Positions 1 through 9,294 are shown, numbered from the stretch's first letter. The stretch is 64,000 nucleotides of DNA from Anaerostipes sp. MSJ-23 (GCF_018918155.1 NZ_JAHLPY010000001.1:310001-374000); one strand, 5' to 3'. Program-made: numbers and translations. The notes: generated by a model not told the origin, from the sequence alone.

Positions 1-563
1 GCACTTGTAACAGCAATTTCCTTTACTTGATTTAATTTCTGCCAAACTTCTTTCTTTTTCTCAAGATCATCAAAGAATGCACACATTTTTTCAATTCCTT
101 TACCTTCCTCTTTGATATCTTCTCTTAAATTTTCAACTTCCACCCTGGTTGTTTTTATTATTTCATACATTGGTCCTTCAATCTTATAATCTTCCAAATG
201 ATGATAAAATCGACTTTCCATATATCCTTTCCCATTACGATAAATATCCTGACTACAATGATAACCATCTAAAAGATCTAAAACTTTATAAACCGTCTGC
301 GCAGATAAATGATTTGTATAAATAATTTTGTCTTCTCCTTTATCATAGATTGTCGCTCCATTACAGCAAATGGCATACCTTACACCTGCAAGTTCACGAA
401 TAAACTCTGGAATTGCCTTAAAAATACGTCCAGTTGCCGGAACGATCAAAACGCCTTTTTGTATTGCCTCTTTCAATACTTCTTTTGTATGCAAAGAAAT
501 TTTCTTCTCTCCATTTAACAGCGTATTATCAAGGTCCATTGCAACTAACTTAATCTTATCCAT
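1..563 (-). CDS. HAD-superfamily (Cof-type) hydrolase, 3' end cut by window edge
   Basis: The reading frame starts at an ATG at 563 and runs off the left edge, so about 187 N-terminal residues are visible and the C-terminus is not. The start reads MDKIKLVAMDLDNTLL, the HAD motif I with the DxD nucleophile pair, and is followed by a PATGR segment (motif II) and an AICCNGA segment typical of Cof/YidA sugar-phosphate phosphatases. These are cytoplasmic Mg-dependent phosphatases of sugar phosphates or cofactors; the substrate cannot be told. GGAGG lies 8 bases before the ATG. The start overlaps the recJ stop by one base (TAATG), so the gene is translationally coupled behind recJ. Confidence 0.85.
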   Translation of the reverse strand, partial: MDKIKLVAMDLDNTLLNGEKKISLHTKEVLKEAIQKGVLIVPATGRIFKAIPEFIRELAGVRYAICCNGATIYDKGEDKIIYTNHLSAQTVYKVLDLLDGYHCSQDIYRNGKGYMESRFYHHLEDYKIEGPMYEIIKTTRVEVENLREDIKEEGKGIEKMCAFFDDLEKKKEVWQKLNQVKEIAVTS

Positions 564-2293
564 TATGCTTCCTCCGTAAAAAAGTAATTTTGTATATGAA
601 TTTGGAGGCTTTTATATCCCTGATACTCATTAATAACCGGATAATAGGTACAGGTAATATACTTCCTATTTCCCATCTTTTCCCGGAAACGATCTTCCTC
701 CTCAAAAATCATACCATCAATCCTGGTTCCTTGACTACTCTTTAACGCTAATTTAATGACATTTTTACTTTTGCCAAACACGCGGACTCTTTCTACTTTT
801 AATTTTCGATGAGCAAACAATGGTTTTTTATTTTCTTTTCCAAACGGTTCCAAAACTGCAAGCTGATCAATTAGATCTATTGTAATATAATCAACTGGCA
901 TATCCACATCAATATGGACTTTATCAACAAAATCATCTTTGGAAAGCGTACAGTTTTCATTAATTCTCTTTCGAAATTCTTCCAATCTTTCCTTTGGAAG
1001 GGAACATCCAGCTGCCATTGGATGTCCTCCAAATTTTGTAAAAATATCTTTCACTTTTGTCATTTCTTCAAACATAGAATACTCTTCAATGGATCTTCCA
1101 GACCCTTTCAGACCTTCTTCACTGTCTGTAAGCACAAATACTGGATGATGGAATCGCTCCCTGATACGTCCTGCGATAATTCCTGCAATACTTTCATGAC
1201 ATCCTTCTAAATAAATCACAAAAACTTTATGACCTGCCTGTTCATATGTTTGTGCCTGCATATCAGCTTTCAAAACTCCATCTTCCGTCATTCGTTTTCT
1301 TTGTTCATTTAAATCTTTTAAATGCTCTGCCACCGATAATGCTTTCTCTCGATTTTCTTCCAAAAACAAATTCATTACTTTTTCTGCCGTATCCAGACGC
1401 CCGCTTGCATTAATACATGGTCCAATAATAAATCCAAAATCATAAGAACGAATTTCTTTCTCCTCCATGCCATGCACACTTAATAACGCCTGCAAGCCAA
1501 TATTTTTAGTATCATGAATTCTTAAAATTCCTTCTTTTACTAAAATTCTATTTTCTCCAGTTAAGTCTACAACATCACATACCGTCGCGATGGCTAGAAA
1601 ACAAAGTAGTTCTTCCAGAGTTTCCTCGTTTGCTCCCATTTCTATATAAAGTCCACGAATGAGCTGAAATGCAACCCCTGCTCCACAAAGCAATGGATAA
1701 GCATAAGTACATGCCTGTTGTTTTGGATCAATGACAACATCTGCCGGCGGAAGAATTTCCTTCCTAGTCCCATCTTCTTTTATCTCAAATGGCACATCAT
1801 GATGATCTGTGACAATCATCGTCAAACCATTTTCTTTTCCAAAAGAAACTGCTTCTTTTGCTGCGATCCCATTGTCACAGGTAATAATTGTATCAATTTT
1901 ATCCTCTATTGCTCTCGAAATAAGATTTTCATTAATCCCATATCCATCTGTCATCCGATTTGGAATGGTAAAATCGATCCTTCCACCAAGATCATGTATT
2001 CCTTTCCATAAAATATAATTAGACATTACTCCATCCACATCGTAATCTGATATAATACGGATTGTCTTTTTCTCTTGGATCTTATTTTTTAAGATCTGTG
2101 CGGCCTCTTTTATGCCTTTCATCTCAAAAGGATGTGCAATATCATTCAGATTTCCATATAAATATTTTTTAATCTGTTTATCTCCGATAACATTTCTATT
2201 TCGTATTAAACGTGCGATTACTGGATCGATATGAAATTTTTCACTAATCTTATAAAAATCTGCTTTTTTCTTATATAAATACCATTGTTCCAT
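563..2293 (-). CDS. recJ: RecJ-type single-stranded-DNA exonuclease (DHH family)
   Basis: This 576-residue protein carries the DHH phosphoesterase motifs near the N-terminus: ISDYDVDGV (motif I), a TCDNG segment and VTDHHD (the DHH motif), then a DHHA1 domain with GGHPMAAG and an OB-like tail. RecJ degrades 5' single-stranded DNA in recombination and repair. It is shorter than B. subtilis RecJ, as is common for the clostridial variant. An ATG at 2305 would add four residues but has no ribosome site; the GGGG before the ATG at 2293 favours that start. The gene sits downstream of secDF behind a terminator and is coupled to the HAD hydrolase gene. Confidence 0.85.
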   Translation of the reverse strand: MEQWYLYKKKADFYKISEKFHIDPVIARLIRNRNVIGDKQIKKYLYGNLNDIAHPFEMKGIKEAAQILKNKIQEKKTIRIISDYDVDGVMSNYILWKGIHDLGGRIDFTIPNRMTDGYGINENLISRAIEDKIDTIITCDNGIAAKEAVSFGKENGLTMIVTDHHDVPFEIKEDGTRKEILPPADVVIDPKQQACTYAYPLLCGAGVAFQLIRGLYIEMGANEETLEELLCFLAIATVCDVVDLTGENRILVKEGILRIHDTKNIGLQALLSVHGMEEKEIRSYDFGFIIGPCINASGRLDTAEKVMNLFLEENREKALSVAEHLKDLNEQRKRMTEDGVLKADMQAQTYEQAGHKVFVIYLEGCHESIAGIIAGRIRERFHHPVFVLTDSEEGLKGSGRSIEEYSMFEEMTKVKDIFTKFGGHPMAAGCSLPKERLEEFRKRINENCTLSKDDFVDKVHIDVDMPVDYITIDLIDQLAVLEPFGKENKKPLFAHRKLKVERVRVFGKSKNVIKLALKSSQGTRIDGMIFEEEDRFREKMGNRKYITCTYYPVINEYQGYKSLQIHIQNYFFTEEA

Positions 2294-2308
2294 AAAATTC
2301 CCCATTTT

Positions 2309-2346
2309 AGAAAAAAGAGCATTTAGAATGTCTCTAAATACTCTTT
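2309..2346 (-). terminator. Intrinsic terminator downstream of secDF
   Basis: An inverted repeat (aaagag-atttaga / tctaaat-ctcttt, one mismatch, 5-base loop) is followed on the minus strand by a run of six T. It lies 13 bases after the secDF stop and ends the scfA-scfB-secDF unit before recJ. Confidence 0.8.
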
Positions 2347-2358
2347 AATCCCCTATCT

Positions 2359-4554
2359 TTATTTTTCTTTTCCAATTTTTGTCTTCATGAAATACCATAA
2401 CGGACCAGTCAAGAAAACAGAAGAAAATGCTCCTCCTACAACACCAATCATCAATGTCAGGGCAAACTCTTTAATAGAAGTAACTCCAAGAATAAATAAT
2501 AATAATACCATAACAAAGGTTGTCAATGTTGTATTAATTGTACGAACTAACGTCTGTGAAATACTTGTATTTACAACTTCTTTTATCTGACCTTTTCCGA
2601 TATTCTTCAGATTTTCACGAATACGATCAAATATAATGATCGTAGAGTTAATAGAATATCCAATGACAGTCAACATACAGGCAATAAAAGTACCTCCTAC
2701 TGACAGTCTTCCAATAGAATAAGCTGCAAATACGATTAACACATCATTTAATAATGCAATAATCGCGCTAGAACCAAACTTCACATCCTTAAAGCGGATC
2801 GCAATATAAATCAACATGCAAATGGTTGCAATAATCACAGATACAATTGCATCTCTTTGCATCTCGCTGCTAATTGTGGAACTAATATTATCTGTTGTTA
2901 CTGATTTTGCTTTATAATCTTTTTTCAGTGTACTTTCCAGCTGTTTTCTCTGATTTAAATTCAATTCCACGCTCTTTATCACAAGCTGATGATTCGCCTT
3001 TACTTTCTGACTTTGTACAGAAGAAGATTTGCTAACTTTTTCATATACCTTTGTTATTTTCTTCTCTAACTGATCATCAATCTTTTGCTTATTGCCAAAC
3101 GTAATTGTTGATGAAGTACCACCGGAAAATTCTAGATCATAATTTAACAAACTTCCTGTACGGCTTTTGCTAATAGGAAGTGCTGCAAGACCAGCAATAA
3201 TAATAATTCCAGCAATCACTGCATAACGTTTCCCATATTTCACAAAATCATGTTTATGTGCTGTTCTTGGTTTCCCATAAAATTTTGCATCGCGAACACC
3301 AAACTGATAGCATGCATATACAAGGAAACGGCTAATAACCAACGCCGTAAACATAGAAATTGCTACACTCATTCCAAGGGTCTGTGCAAAACCTTTAACA
3401 GTTCCAGAGCCTTTAAACCATAAAACAAACACAGCAATCAATGTTGTAACATTTCCATCAACTATGGCAGATGCTGCTTTTGAAAATCCTGATTTAATCG
3501 AAGCTGCAACGCTCTTTCCAGAAGCAATTTCTTCCTGTATTCTCGCATAAATAATAACATTAGCATCTACTGCCATTCCTATTCCAAGCACAATACCAGC
3601 AAGACCAGGCAATGTCAATGTTGCATTGAATCCATTTAATGCAAGAAGAGTTAGCAACATATAAATTGCCAATGCAATACAAGAAATAATTCCAGGCACT
3701 GCATAAAATCCAATCATGATTGCACATACAACTACAAATCCAATAATACCGGCTTTCACAGTTGTCTGAATAGCATTCACTCCAAGTTTGGCAGAGACAA
3801 CACTTGCACGAAGTTCTTTTAATTTTACAGGAAGAGATCCAATACGAATGGACGAAGCAAGGTTTTCGGCTGCTTCATAGTTTTCCATTCCAGTAATTGT
3901 GCATTCTCCATTTGTAATCACTTCATTAACTGTTGGTGCACTAATAATCTGATTGTCATAAATTATATAAATAGATTTATTTTTATATTCCTTTGTTGCT
4001 TTTGCAAATGCTTTGGTTCCCTTAGCATCAAATTCAAGTGCTACCAGATATTCTTTTTTTCCAGTTGTGTTATCTTCGTTTGTTTCTGCTTTCGCTTTTT
4101 TTACATTTTGTCCAGTCAGCACAGTTTCCATCGTTGTCTGTGTTGTTGTCTTTCCGTTTTTCTTTACCTTTTTTTCTTTTGGTACAACAAAGGTAAGATT
4201 GCCTGGTTTTCCAAGTTCATCAAGAATCTTATTTGCATCAGTAACACCAGGAATTTCAATATTAATTCTGTCTTTTCCCTGACGATATACCTCTGCCTCT
4301 GTACTATATCCCTCTACACGTTTCTGAAGTTTATAGACTGTATCTTTCATATCACTATCCGATACATTTTTTCCATCTACTTCATATGTGATGCTGACTC
4401 CTCCGGCAAGATCCAGTCCAAGCTCAATATTACTTGCTCGTCCAATCTTATTCTTTGTAATTCCTTTTGTCGTAATAAACAATCCAAAAATACAAAGAGC
4501 AACCAAAATGATCAAACCGGCAATATATCCAGCTTTTTTATTCTGCTTCTTCAT
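2359..4554 (-). CDS. secDF: SecDF protein-export membrane protein (SecD and SecF fused)
   Basis: A 731-residue fusion of SecD and SecF, the RND-like proton-driven subunits that help the Sec translocon in late export. Visible: an N-terminal membrane helix, GLDLAGG (SecD signature), a periplasmic-type P1 domain, a SecD six-helix block with GIVLGIGMAVDANVIIYARIQEE, then a second half with NYDLEFSGGTS (SecF signature) and a second helix bundle with GYSINSTIIIFDRIREN. The AGAGGAG seven bases before the ATG at 4554 fixes that start; an in-frame ATG at 4578 would put this ribosome site inside the gene. It overlaps the scfB end by 17 bases. The scfA-scfB-secDF order is common in Lachnospiraceae. Confidence 0.93.
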   Translation of the reverse strand: MKKQNKKAGYIAGLIILVALCIFGLFITTKGITKNKIGRASNIELGLDLAGGVSITYEVDGKNVSDSDMKDTVYKLQKRVEGYSTEAEVYRQGKDRINIEIPGVTDANKILDELGKPGNLTFVVPKEKKVKKNGKTTTQTTMETVLTGQNVKKAKAETNEDNTTGKKEYLVALEFDAKGTKAFAKATKEYKNKSIYIIYDNQIISAPTVNEVITNGECTITGMENYEAAENLASSIRIGSLPVKLKELRASVVSAKLGVNAIQTTVKAGIIGFVVVCAIMIGFYAVPGIISCIALAIYMLLTLLALNGFNATLTLPGLAGIVLGIGMAVDANVIIYARIQEEIASGKSVAASIKSGFSKAASAIVDGNVTTLIAVFVLWFKGSGTVKGFAQTLGMSVAISMFTALVISRFLVYACYQFGVRDAKFYGKPRTAHKHDFVKYGKRYAVIAGIIIIAGLAALPISKSRTGSLLNYDLEFSGGTSSTITFGNKQKIDDQLEKKITKVYEKVSKSSSVQSQKVKANHQLVIKSVELNLNQRKQLESTLKKDYKAKSVTTDNISSTISSEMQRDAIVSVIIATICMLIYIAIRFKDVKFGSSAIIALLNDVLIVFAAYSIGRLSVGGTFIACMLTVIGYSINSTIIIFDRIRENLKNIGKGQIKEVVNTSISQTLVRTINTTLTTFVMVLLLFILGVTSIKEFALTLMIGVVGGAFSSVFLTGPLWYFMKTKIGKEK

Positions 4555-5917
4555 CCGATGTCTCCTCTTCCAGTGCAAGCGCTGCTTTTACCATCAATGC
4601 ACATTCCACACGTTTTCTTTCCAATTTACATCCGATTTCATAAGTACCATCGATGTTTCCGTTGAAATGATAAGAATTGGCACTGCATCCACCACTACAA
4701 TAAAATCTTGCAAAACATTTTTTACATTCTTCTTTTGTATAAACACAGCTTGCCTTAAATTCTTTGACAATATCTTCCCGCTTAACACCTTCAAAGACAT
4801 TTCCCATACAGAACTGTTCTTCTCCTACAAACTGGTGACATGGATATAAATCCCCCCAAGGTGTAACTGCTAAATATTCTGTTCCAGAACCACATCCAGA
4901 AAGTCGTTTTGCAACACAAGGCCCTCCAGTCAGATCAATCATAAAGTGGAAAAACGTAAAACCTTTTCCCTCTTTTTCCCTTTTGATCATTTCTTTTGCG
5001 AGTAAATCATATTCTTCCATTAATTTTGGAAGATCTTCCTCGGTAATCGCATAATCTTCTGTATCTGGTGCAACAACTGGTTCTACAGAAATCTGCTCAA
5101 ATCCTTCATCTGCCAGATGGAATACATCTTTTGAAAAATCCAGATTATGATGTGTGAACGTTCCTCTTACATAGTATTTTTGTTGATTTCTACTATCCGC
5201 AAATTTTTTAAATTTATCAATAACAAAATCATAACTTCCTTTTCCATTTCGGAATGGACGCATATAATCATGAACCTCTTTTCGCCCATCGACACTTAAA
5301 ACGACATTATCCATTTCTTTATTAGCAAATTCCATAATGTCATCATTCAATAGTACTCCATTTGTTGTCAATGTAAAGCGGAATTTTTTGTTATATTTCT
5401 TTTCAAGACTACGTCCATAAGCAACGATTTCTTTTACAACATCAAAATTCATTAACGGTTCTCCGCCGAAGAAGTCTACTTCAAGATTAATTCTGGCACC
5501 AGAACTTTTCACAAGAAAATCGAGTGCTGCTTTTCCAACTTCTGCACTCATTAAAGCTCTGCGGCCCTTATATTCTCCTTCTTCTGCAAAACAATATCTA
5601 CATGCTAAGTTGCAGTCATGTGCAATATGAAGACATAAAGCTTTTACAACCGTTGGACGTTCTTTAAATCCACAAATATAATCTTCATAGCAATCTTCTG
5701 TAAATAATACGCCTGCATCTTTCAGTTCTGTTACTTCATTATATGCTTCTTCCACATCCTGTGGATCATAACCAGAAAGTTCTTTTTTTATCTGTTCCAG
5801 AGAATGATCTTCATATAAAGCAATTACTTCATAACTTAAATCATCTACAACATGGACAGAACCGCTGGCTACATCCAAAACCATATTATATCCATTGTTC
5901 TTATACTGATGAACCAT
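4538..5917 (-). CDS. scfB: SCIFF-peptide radical SAM maturase (thioether-forming)
   Basis: A 459-residue radical SAM/SPASM enzyme of the SCIFF maturase family, which joins a Cys sulfur to a Thr alpha-carbon in the SCIFF precursor. An N-terminal RRE-like region (about 1-90) precedes the SAM cluster motif CxxxCxxC at C102, C106 and C109, then DFFGGEPLMN. The C-terminal SPASM domain has spaced cysteines for auxiliary clusters (GCGSGTEYLAVTPWGDLYPC, ECKKCFARFYCSGGCS, IGCKLE). The precursor gene scfA lies just upstream, which makes the assignment firm. The end overlaps the secDF start, so maturation and secretion genes are coupled. Confidence 0.95.
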   Translation of the reverse strand: MVHQYKNNGYNMVLDVASGSVHVVDDLSYEVIALYEDHSLEQIKKELSGYDPQDVEEAYNEVTELKDAGVLFTEDCYEDYICGFKERPTVVKALCLHIAHDCNLACRYCFAEEGEYKGRRALMSAEVGKAALDFLVKSSGARINLEVDFFGGEPLMNFDVVKEIVAYGRSLEKKYNKKFRFTLTTNGVLLNDDIMEFANKEMDNVVLSVDGRKEVHDYMRPFRNGKGSYDFVIDKFKKFADSRNQQKYYVRGTFTHHNLDFSKDVFHLADEGFEQISVEPVVAPDTEDYAITEEDLPKLMEEYDLLAKEMIKREKEGKGFTFFHFMIDLTGGPCVAKRLSGCGSGTEYLAVTPWGDLYPCHQFVGEEQFCMGNVFEGVKREDIVKEFKASCVYTKEECKKCFARFYCSGGCSANSYHFNGNIDGTYEIGCKLERKRVECALMVKAALALEEETSDEEAE

Positions 5918-5983
5918 GTTTTTTTCTTCTCCCTCTATTTTCTTTTTCTATACTCACGCAGGAAAGAAATTCCCACGTAACAA

Positions 5984-6012
5984 AATGAGGCGGCCCGCAC
6001 GGAACGCCTCAC
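5984..6012 (-). terminator. Hairpin between scfA and scfB (possible attenuator)
   Basis: A 7-bp stem (tgaggcg / cgcctca) with a GC-rich loop is followed on the minus strand by TTTTGTT. The weak U-tract suggests partial termination, which would give more precursor peptide than maturase mRNA. The role is inferred from position. Confidence 0.5.
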
Positions 6013-6035
6013 CTGTTTCATACCAGTTTCTTTTC

Positions 6036-6179
6036 CTATTTACACTGTTCGCAAGTCTGATTTCCTACAGTACAGGATGTTTTACATGCTGACTGACAAG
6101 ATGTCTGGCATTCTCCACATCCACCTTTTTTTACAGTGTTCTGTAATGTTTTATTTGTCAGAGTTTTAATATGTTTCAT
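6036..6179 (-). CDS. scfA: SCIFF ribosomal peptide precursor (six-cysteines-in-forty-five family)
   Basis: A 47-residue peptide with the family leader MKHIKTLTNKTLQ, then KKGGCGECQTSC and a Cys-rich core. Seven cysteines are at 21, 24, 28, 32, 36, 43 and 46; the family usually has six, so C46 is extra. Cys32 and Thr37, the residues joined by a thioether in the C. thermocellum homologue CteA, are both present. A GGAGG lies 8 bases before the ATG. The product is a RiPP substrate of the adjacent radical SAM enzyme; its biological role is not known with certainty. Confidence 0.95.
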   Translation of the reverse strand: MKHIKTLTNKTLQNTVKKGGCGECQTSCQSACKTSCTVGNQTCEQCK

Positions 6180-6260
6180 GTTATCTTCCTCCTATTTAAT
6201 CTCATAAATGGCTTGAAATATTATATCATATCTATTTTTTCTTGACAATGGTTAAATCAA

Positions 6261-7844
6261 TTATGCTCTCTTATTCGCAGGTTCCATGCTAATTGTTTTT
6301 CCTTTAATTTTTGCTTGTTTCATTCCACAAAGGACATCTGCTGCTACTGCCCGTGGTACCTCAACAAAAGAATACTTATCGTGCATATCAATTGCTCCTA
6401 CCAATTCTCCTGAGATATTAGATTCTCCAGCAACAGCACCCAAAATATCTCCCGGGCGTACTCCATTTTTCTTACCTACATTAATAAACAACCTTGCCAT
6501 TCCTTTTTCGGCACCAGTATCTTCCCACATTTCGGCTGTTTCTTCCGAAGAGGTATCTTTAAGACTTTTCTTCAAAAATGCAGCTGCAATTTCTAGTGCG
6601 CTATATGGACTTTCTTTCACAAAATCATTCATAAGACTAATATATTTTTCCATTTCTTCTTCTTTGATCATTCCATTAATCTCAGACATCAGATTTTCTG
6701 ATTTAATATTTTGTACATCTTGAAGACTTGGAATCGGTCTTTCAGAAATTTTAGTTCTACAATAACGCATGATTTCTTTTAATTTACGACGTTCTTTTCG
6801 TTCTACAAATGTAAATGCACTTCCAGTTCTTCCAGCTCTTCCGGTTCTTCCAATTCTATGCACATAAAATTCATCATCTTGTGGAAGATCATAATTAAAC
6901 ACTGCATCTACATCATCTACGTCGATTCCCCTAGCCGCAACATCCGTTGCAACAAGAATATCTACACGCCCATTTCGGAAACTTTTCATTACACGATCTC
7001 TCTGACTTTGTTTTAAATCTCCATGAAGACCTTCTGCAAAATATCCACGACCCTTTAATTGTTCTGCCACTTCATCTGCCTTTCTTTTTGTATTACAAAA
7101 TACAACCGAAAGCTTTGGAGTATACATATCAAGCAGACGACATAAAACTTCCAATTTTCTTCTTGATCGAACTTCAAAATAACTTTGCTCAATATTTGAT
7201 ACTGTCAGTTCTTTTTTTACGATCTTTACAACTTTTGCATGATCCTGATATTTTTTTCGCAGTTCCATAATCGCTTTGGGCATTGTTGCAGAAAAAAGCA
7301 GTGTTTGACGATTTTCTGGCACTTCATGAAGAATCGTTTCAATATCTTCACGAAATCCCATATTTAGCATCTCATCTGCTTCATCCAAAATAACCATTTT
7401 CAAATCTTCTGTTTTCAATGTATGACGACGCAGATGATCCATGACTCTCCCAGGAGTTCCTACAATAATATTGACTCCTTTTTTTATTGCACGAATCTGA
7501 TTCGTAATGTTCTGCCCGCCATAAATAGGAAGTACCTTTGCTCCATGCATAAATTTTGCTAATCTGCGAATTTCATCCGATACTTGAATGGCAAGTTCTC
7601 TTGTCGGACATAAAATCATAGCTTGTGGTCTTTTATTTTCTGTATCTAACATCTGAAGCATTGGAATTCCAAATGCTGCTGTTTTCCCTGTTCCAGTCTG
7701 TGCCTGTCCAACAAGATCTCTTCCACTTAAGACAACTGGAATTGCTTTTGCCTGAATTGGAGAAGCTTCTTCAAATCCCATTTCTTTTACGGCTCTTAAT
7801 ATTTCATCATTTAAATCTAAATCATCAAAACGAACTGTTTCCAT
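6261..7844 (-). CDS. DEAD-box RNA helicase
   Basis: A 527-residue ATP-dependent RNA helicase of the DeaD/CshA/DbpA type, probably acting in ribosome assembly or mRNA turnover. Motifs in order: FDDLDLNDEILRAVKEMGF (Q-motif region), AQTGTGKTAA (motif I), PTRELA (Ia), DEAD in VILDEADEMLNMGF (II), SAT (III), VATDVAARGIDV (V) and HRIGRTGRAGR (VI). The last about 75 residues (ARLFINVGKKNGVRPGDILGAV) match the DbpA-type RNA-binding domain. A longer frame from 7910 would read through the hairpin at 7873-7904 and lacks a ribosome site; METVRFDD at 7844 is the family-like start. Confidence 0.92.
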   Translation of the reverse strand: METVRFDDLDLNDEILRAVKEMGFEEASPIQAKAIPVVLSGRDLVGQAQTGTGKTAAFGIPMLQMLDTENKRPQAMILCPTRELAIQVSDEIRRLAKFMHGAKVLPIYGGQNITNQIRAIKKGVNIIVGTPGRVMDHLRRHTLKTEDLKMVILDEADEMLNMGFREDIETILHEVPENRQTLLFSATMPKAIMELRKKYQDHAKVVKIVKKELTVSNIEQSYFEVRSRRKLEVLCRLLDMYTPKLSVVFCNTKRKADEVAEQLKGRGYFAEGLHGDLKQSQRDRVMKSFRNGRVDILVATDVAARGIDVDDVDAVFNYDLPQDDEFYVHRIGRTGRAGRTGSAFTFVERKERRKLKEIMRYCRTKISERPIPSLQDVQNIKSENLMSEINGMIKEEEMEKYISLMNDFVKESPYSALEIAAAFLKKSLKDTSSEETAEMWEDTGAEKGMARLFINVGKKNGVRPGDILGAVAGESNISGELVGAIDMHDKYSFVEVPRAVAADVLCGMKQAKIKGKTISMEPANKRA

Positions 7845-7872
7845 AATACCTACTATTCTTTCTTCTATACTA

Positions 7873-7904
7873 TAAAAAGCTCCGATCGTTATCAATCGGA
7901 GCAA
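7873..7904 (-). terminator. Intrinsic terminator in the leader of the DEAD-box gene
   Basis: An 8-bp perfect stem (gctccgat / atcggagc) is followed on the minus strand by TTTTTATAG. It ends the TIGR04086 gene and lies 29 bases before the helicase start, so it could also act as an attenuator of the helicase mRNA. Confidence 0.75.
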
Positions 7905-7961
7905 CAACATTATTCAATATAACATATTATATATATATGCGTCAAGAACCTATCCTTTTTC

Positions 7962-8324
7962 TCAAGCAATCATTCCTCCAAGCATTCCACCTGCACTGCA
8001 AAGCAAGAGCGTTGTTATTTTCTCCGCAGATACCAGTGCTTCTCCTGGATGAAGCCAAAAAGAAATTCCAATCAGAATTAAAAAATAAAAGAATCCTGCT
8101 GCCATTCCCCATAAGAACTTTCTCTTTCCCATCTTTTTTCCCGCAATCCCGCCGGCAAGAATACAAGCGATAATATAAGTCAATGTAATCCCAATATTTG
8201 CTATTTTCATTCCAGATTTCGTTTGATACATAAAAAAAGCAAGGATACATAAAATAATTCCTGTAACAATATAAGAAATAATCAAACTTTCTATTATATA
8301 AATTCCCTTTTTCCCAGTCTCCAT
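7962..8324 (-). CDS. TIGR04086 family membrane protein
   Basis: A 120-residue integral membrane protein with four predicted helices (about 10-30, 42-62, 70-90, 100-118) and a GGIAGKKMGKRKFLWG loop, matching TIGR04086, a family seen in Clostridia next to yajC and SCIFF genes. The function is unknown; its place between yajC and scfA/secDF suggests a link with export or with the SCIFF peptide. GGAGG lies 7 bases before the ATG. Here a PHP gene on the other strand separates it from yajC. Confidence 0.7.
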   Translation of the reverse strand: METGKKGIYIIESLIISYIVTGIILCILAFFMYQTKSGMKIANIGITLTYIIACILAGGIAGKKMGKRKFLWGMAAGFFYFLILIGISFWLHPGEALVSAEKITTLLLCSAGGMLGGMIA

Positions 8325-8412
8325 GGCAAATCCTCCTTTAATGAAACCATATGAGACTTTTCTGTTTTCTATTCCATTTTTATGTTAAACTAAATTTATA
8401 AGGAGGATTTTT

Positions 8413-9246
8413 ATGATTGATCTACACATACATTCCAATTATTCTGACGGAACATGTACAACTACACAGATTATTGAAAAAGTAAAAGAGTGCAATCTTT
8501 ATGCTTTTTCCTTAACAGATCACGATACAACTGCTGGTACTGGTGACATTCTTTCTTCTGATCTGCCAGAAAATCTTCATTTCATTCCCGGTGTTGAAAT
8601 TTCTTGTGATACTCCAAAACACGAAATCCATATTCTTGGATACGGCATGAACTGGAAAGATAAATTTCTCTGTAATGCTCTTTCTTCTTTACGTAATGGA
8701 AGAAAAAAAAGAAATGAAGAGATGGTTGCTCTTTTTCAAAAGGATGGATTTCCAATCACAATGGAGAAACTCCAAAATGGCGATCCAAATGTTGTCATTA
8801 CTCGTGCCCATTTTGCAAGAATTCTCTTAAAAAAAGGAATTTGTAAATCCGTTTCCCAGGCTTTTAAAAAATATCTCGGCGAAGATTGTAAATATTATAT
8901 TCCAAAGCCATTTTTTGCTCCGGAAACTGCTTTGCATCTAATTCGCGAAGCTGGTGGTATTCCATTTCTTGCCCATCCTTTTCTTTATCACTTTTCCAAT
9001 GAAGAAATTCGAACGCTTATCCAAACCTTAAAAGAGCAAGGACTTGGCGGACTAGAAGTTTACCACTCATCTCATCATATTGGACAAATTACAAAATTAA
9101 GACAATGGCAAAAAGAATTTGACCTTCTTGCAAGCGGCGGATCTGATTTTCATGGAAGTAATAAACCCGATATTTCCATAGGCAGCGGACGTGGACCACT
9201 TCGTGTTCCAGATCATTTGTATGATATTTTGTTAGAAAATTTATAA
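8413..9246 (+). CDS. PHP-domain phosphoesterase (TrpH/YciV-like)
   Basis: A 277-residue PHP-domain protein starting MIDLHIHSNYSDGT, with the metal ligands HIH, LTDHDTTAG, GVEISC, an internal FLAHPF and a C-terminal GGSDFHG. This matches the YciV/RNase AM type, a 5'-3' exonuclease or 3',5'-bisnucleotide phosphatase; the exact substrate is not visible. AAGGAGG precedes the ATG by 7 bases. It is a single plus-strand gene inside a minus-strand cluster, with its own promoter region in 8325-8412 and a shared terminator after it. Confidence 0.85.
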   Translation: MIDLHIHSNYSDGTCTTTQIIEKVKECNLYAFSLTDHDTTAGTGDILSSDLPENLHFIPGVEISCDTPKHEIHILGYGMNWKDKFLCNALSSLRNGRKKRNEEMVALFQKDGFPITMEKLQNGDPNVVITRAHFARILLKKGICKSVSQAFKKYLGEDCKYYIPKPFFAPETALHLIREAGGIPFLAHPFLYHFSNEEIRTLIQTLKEQGLGGLEVYHSSHHIGQITKLRQWQKEFDLLASGGSDFHGSNKPDISIGSGRGPLRVPDHLYDILLENL

Positions 9247-9247
9247 A

Positions 9248-9289
9248 AAAAAGGTTTTTATAGCTTTTGATCTATAAAAACCTTTTTCC
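9248..9289. terminator. Bidirectional terminator between the PHP gene and yajC
   Basis: A 13-bp inverted repeat (aaggtttttatag / ctataaaaacctt) with an 8-base loop is flanked by A and T runs. It lies between two convergent genes and can serve both strands. Confidence 0.85.
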
Positions 9290-9294
9290 CAGTT

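Noticed and set aside
7845-7910. Longer N-terminus for the DEAD-box helicase
   Set aside because: It would include the terminator hairpin at 7873-7904 and has no ribosome site; METVRFDD at 7844 fits the family.
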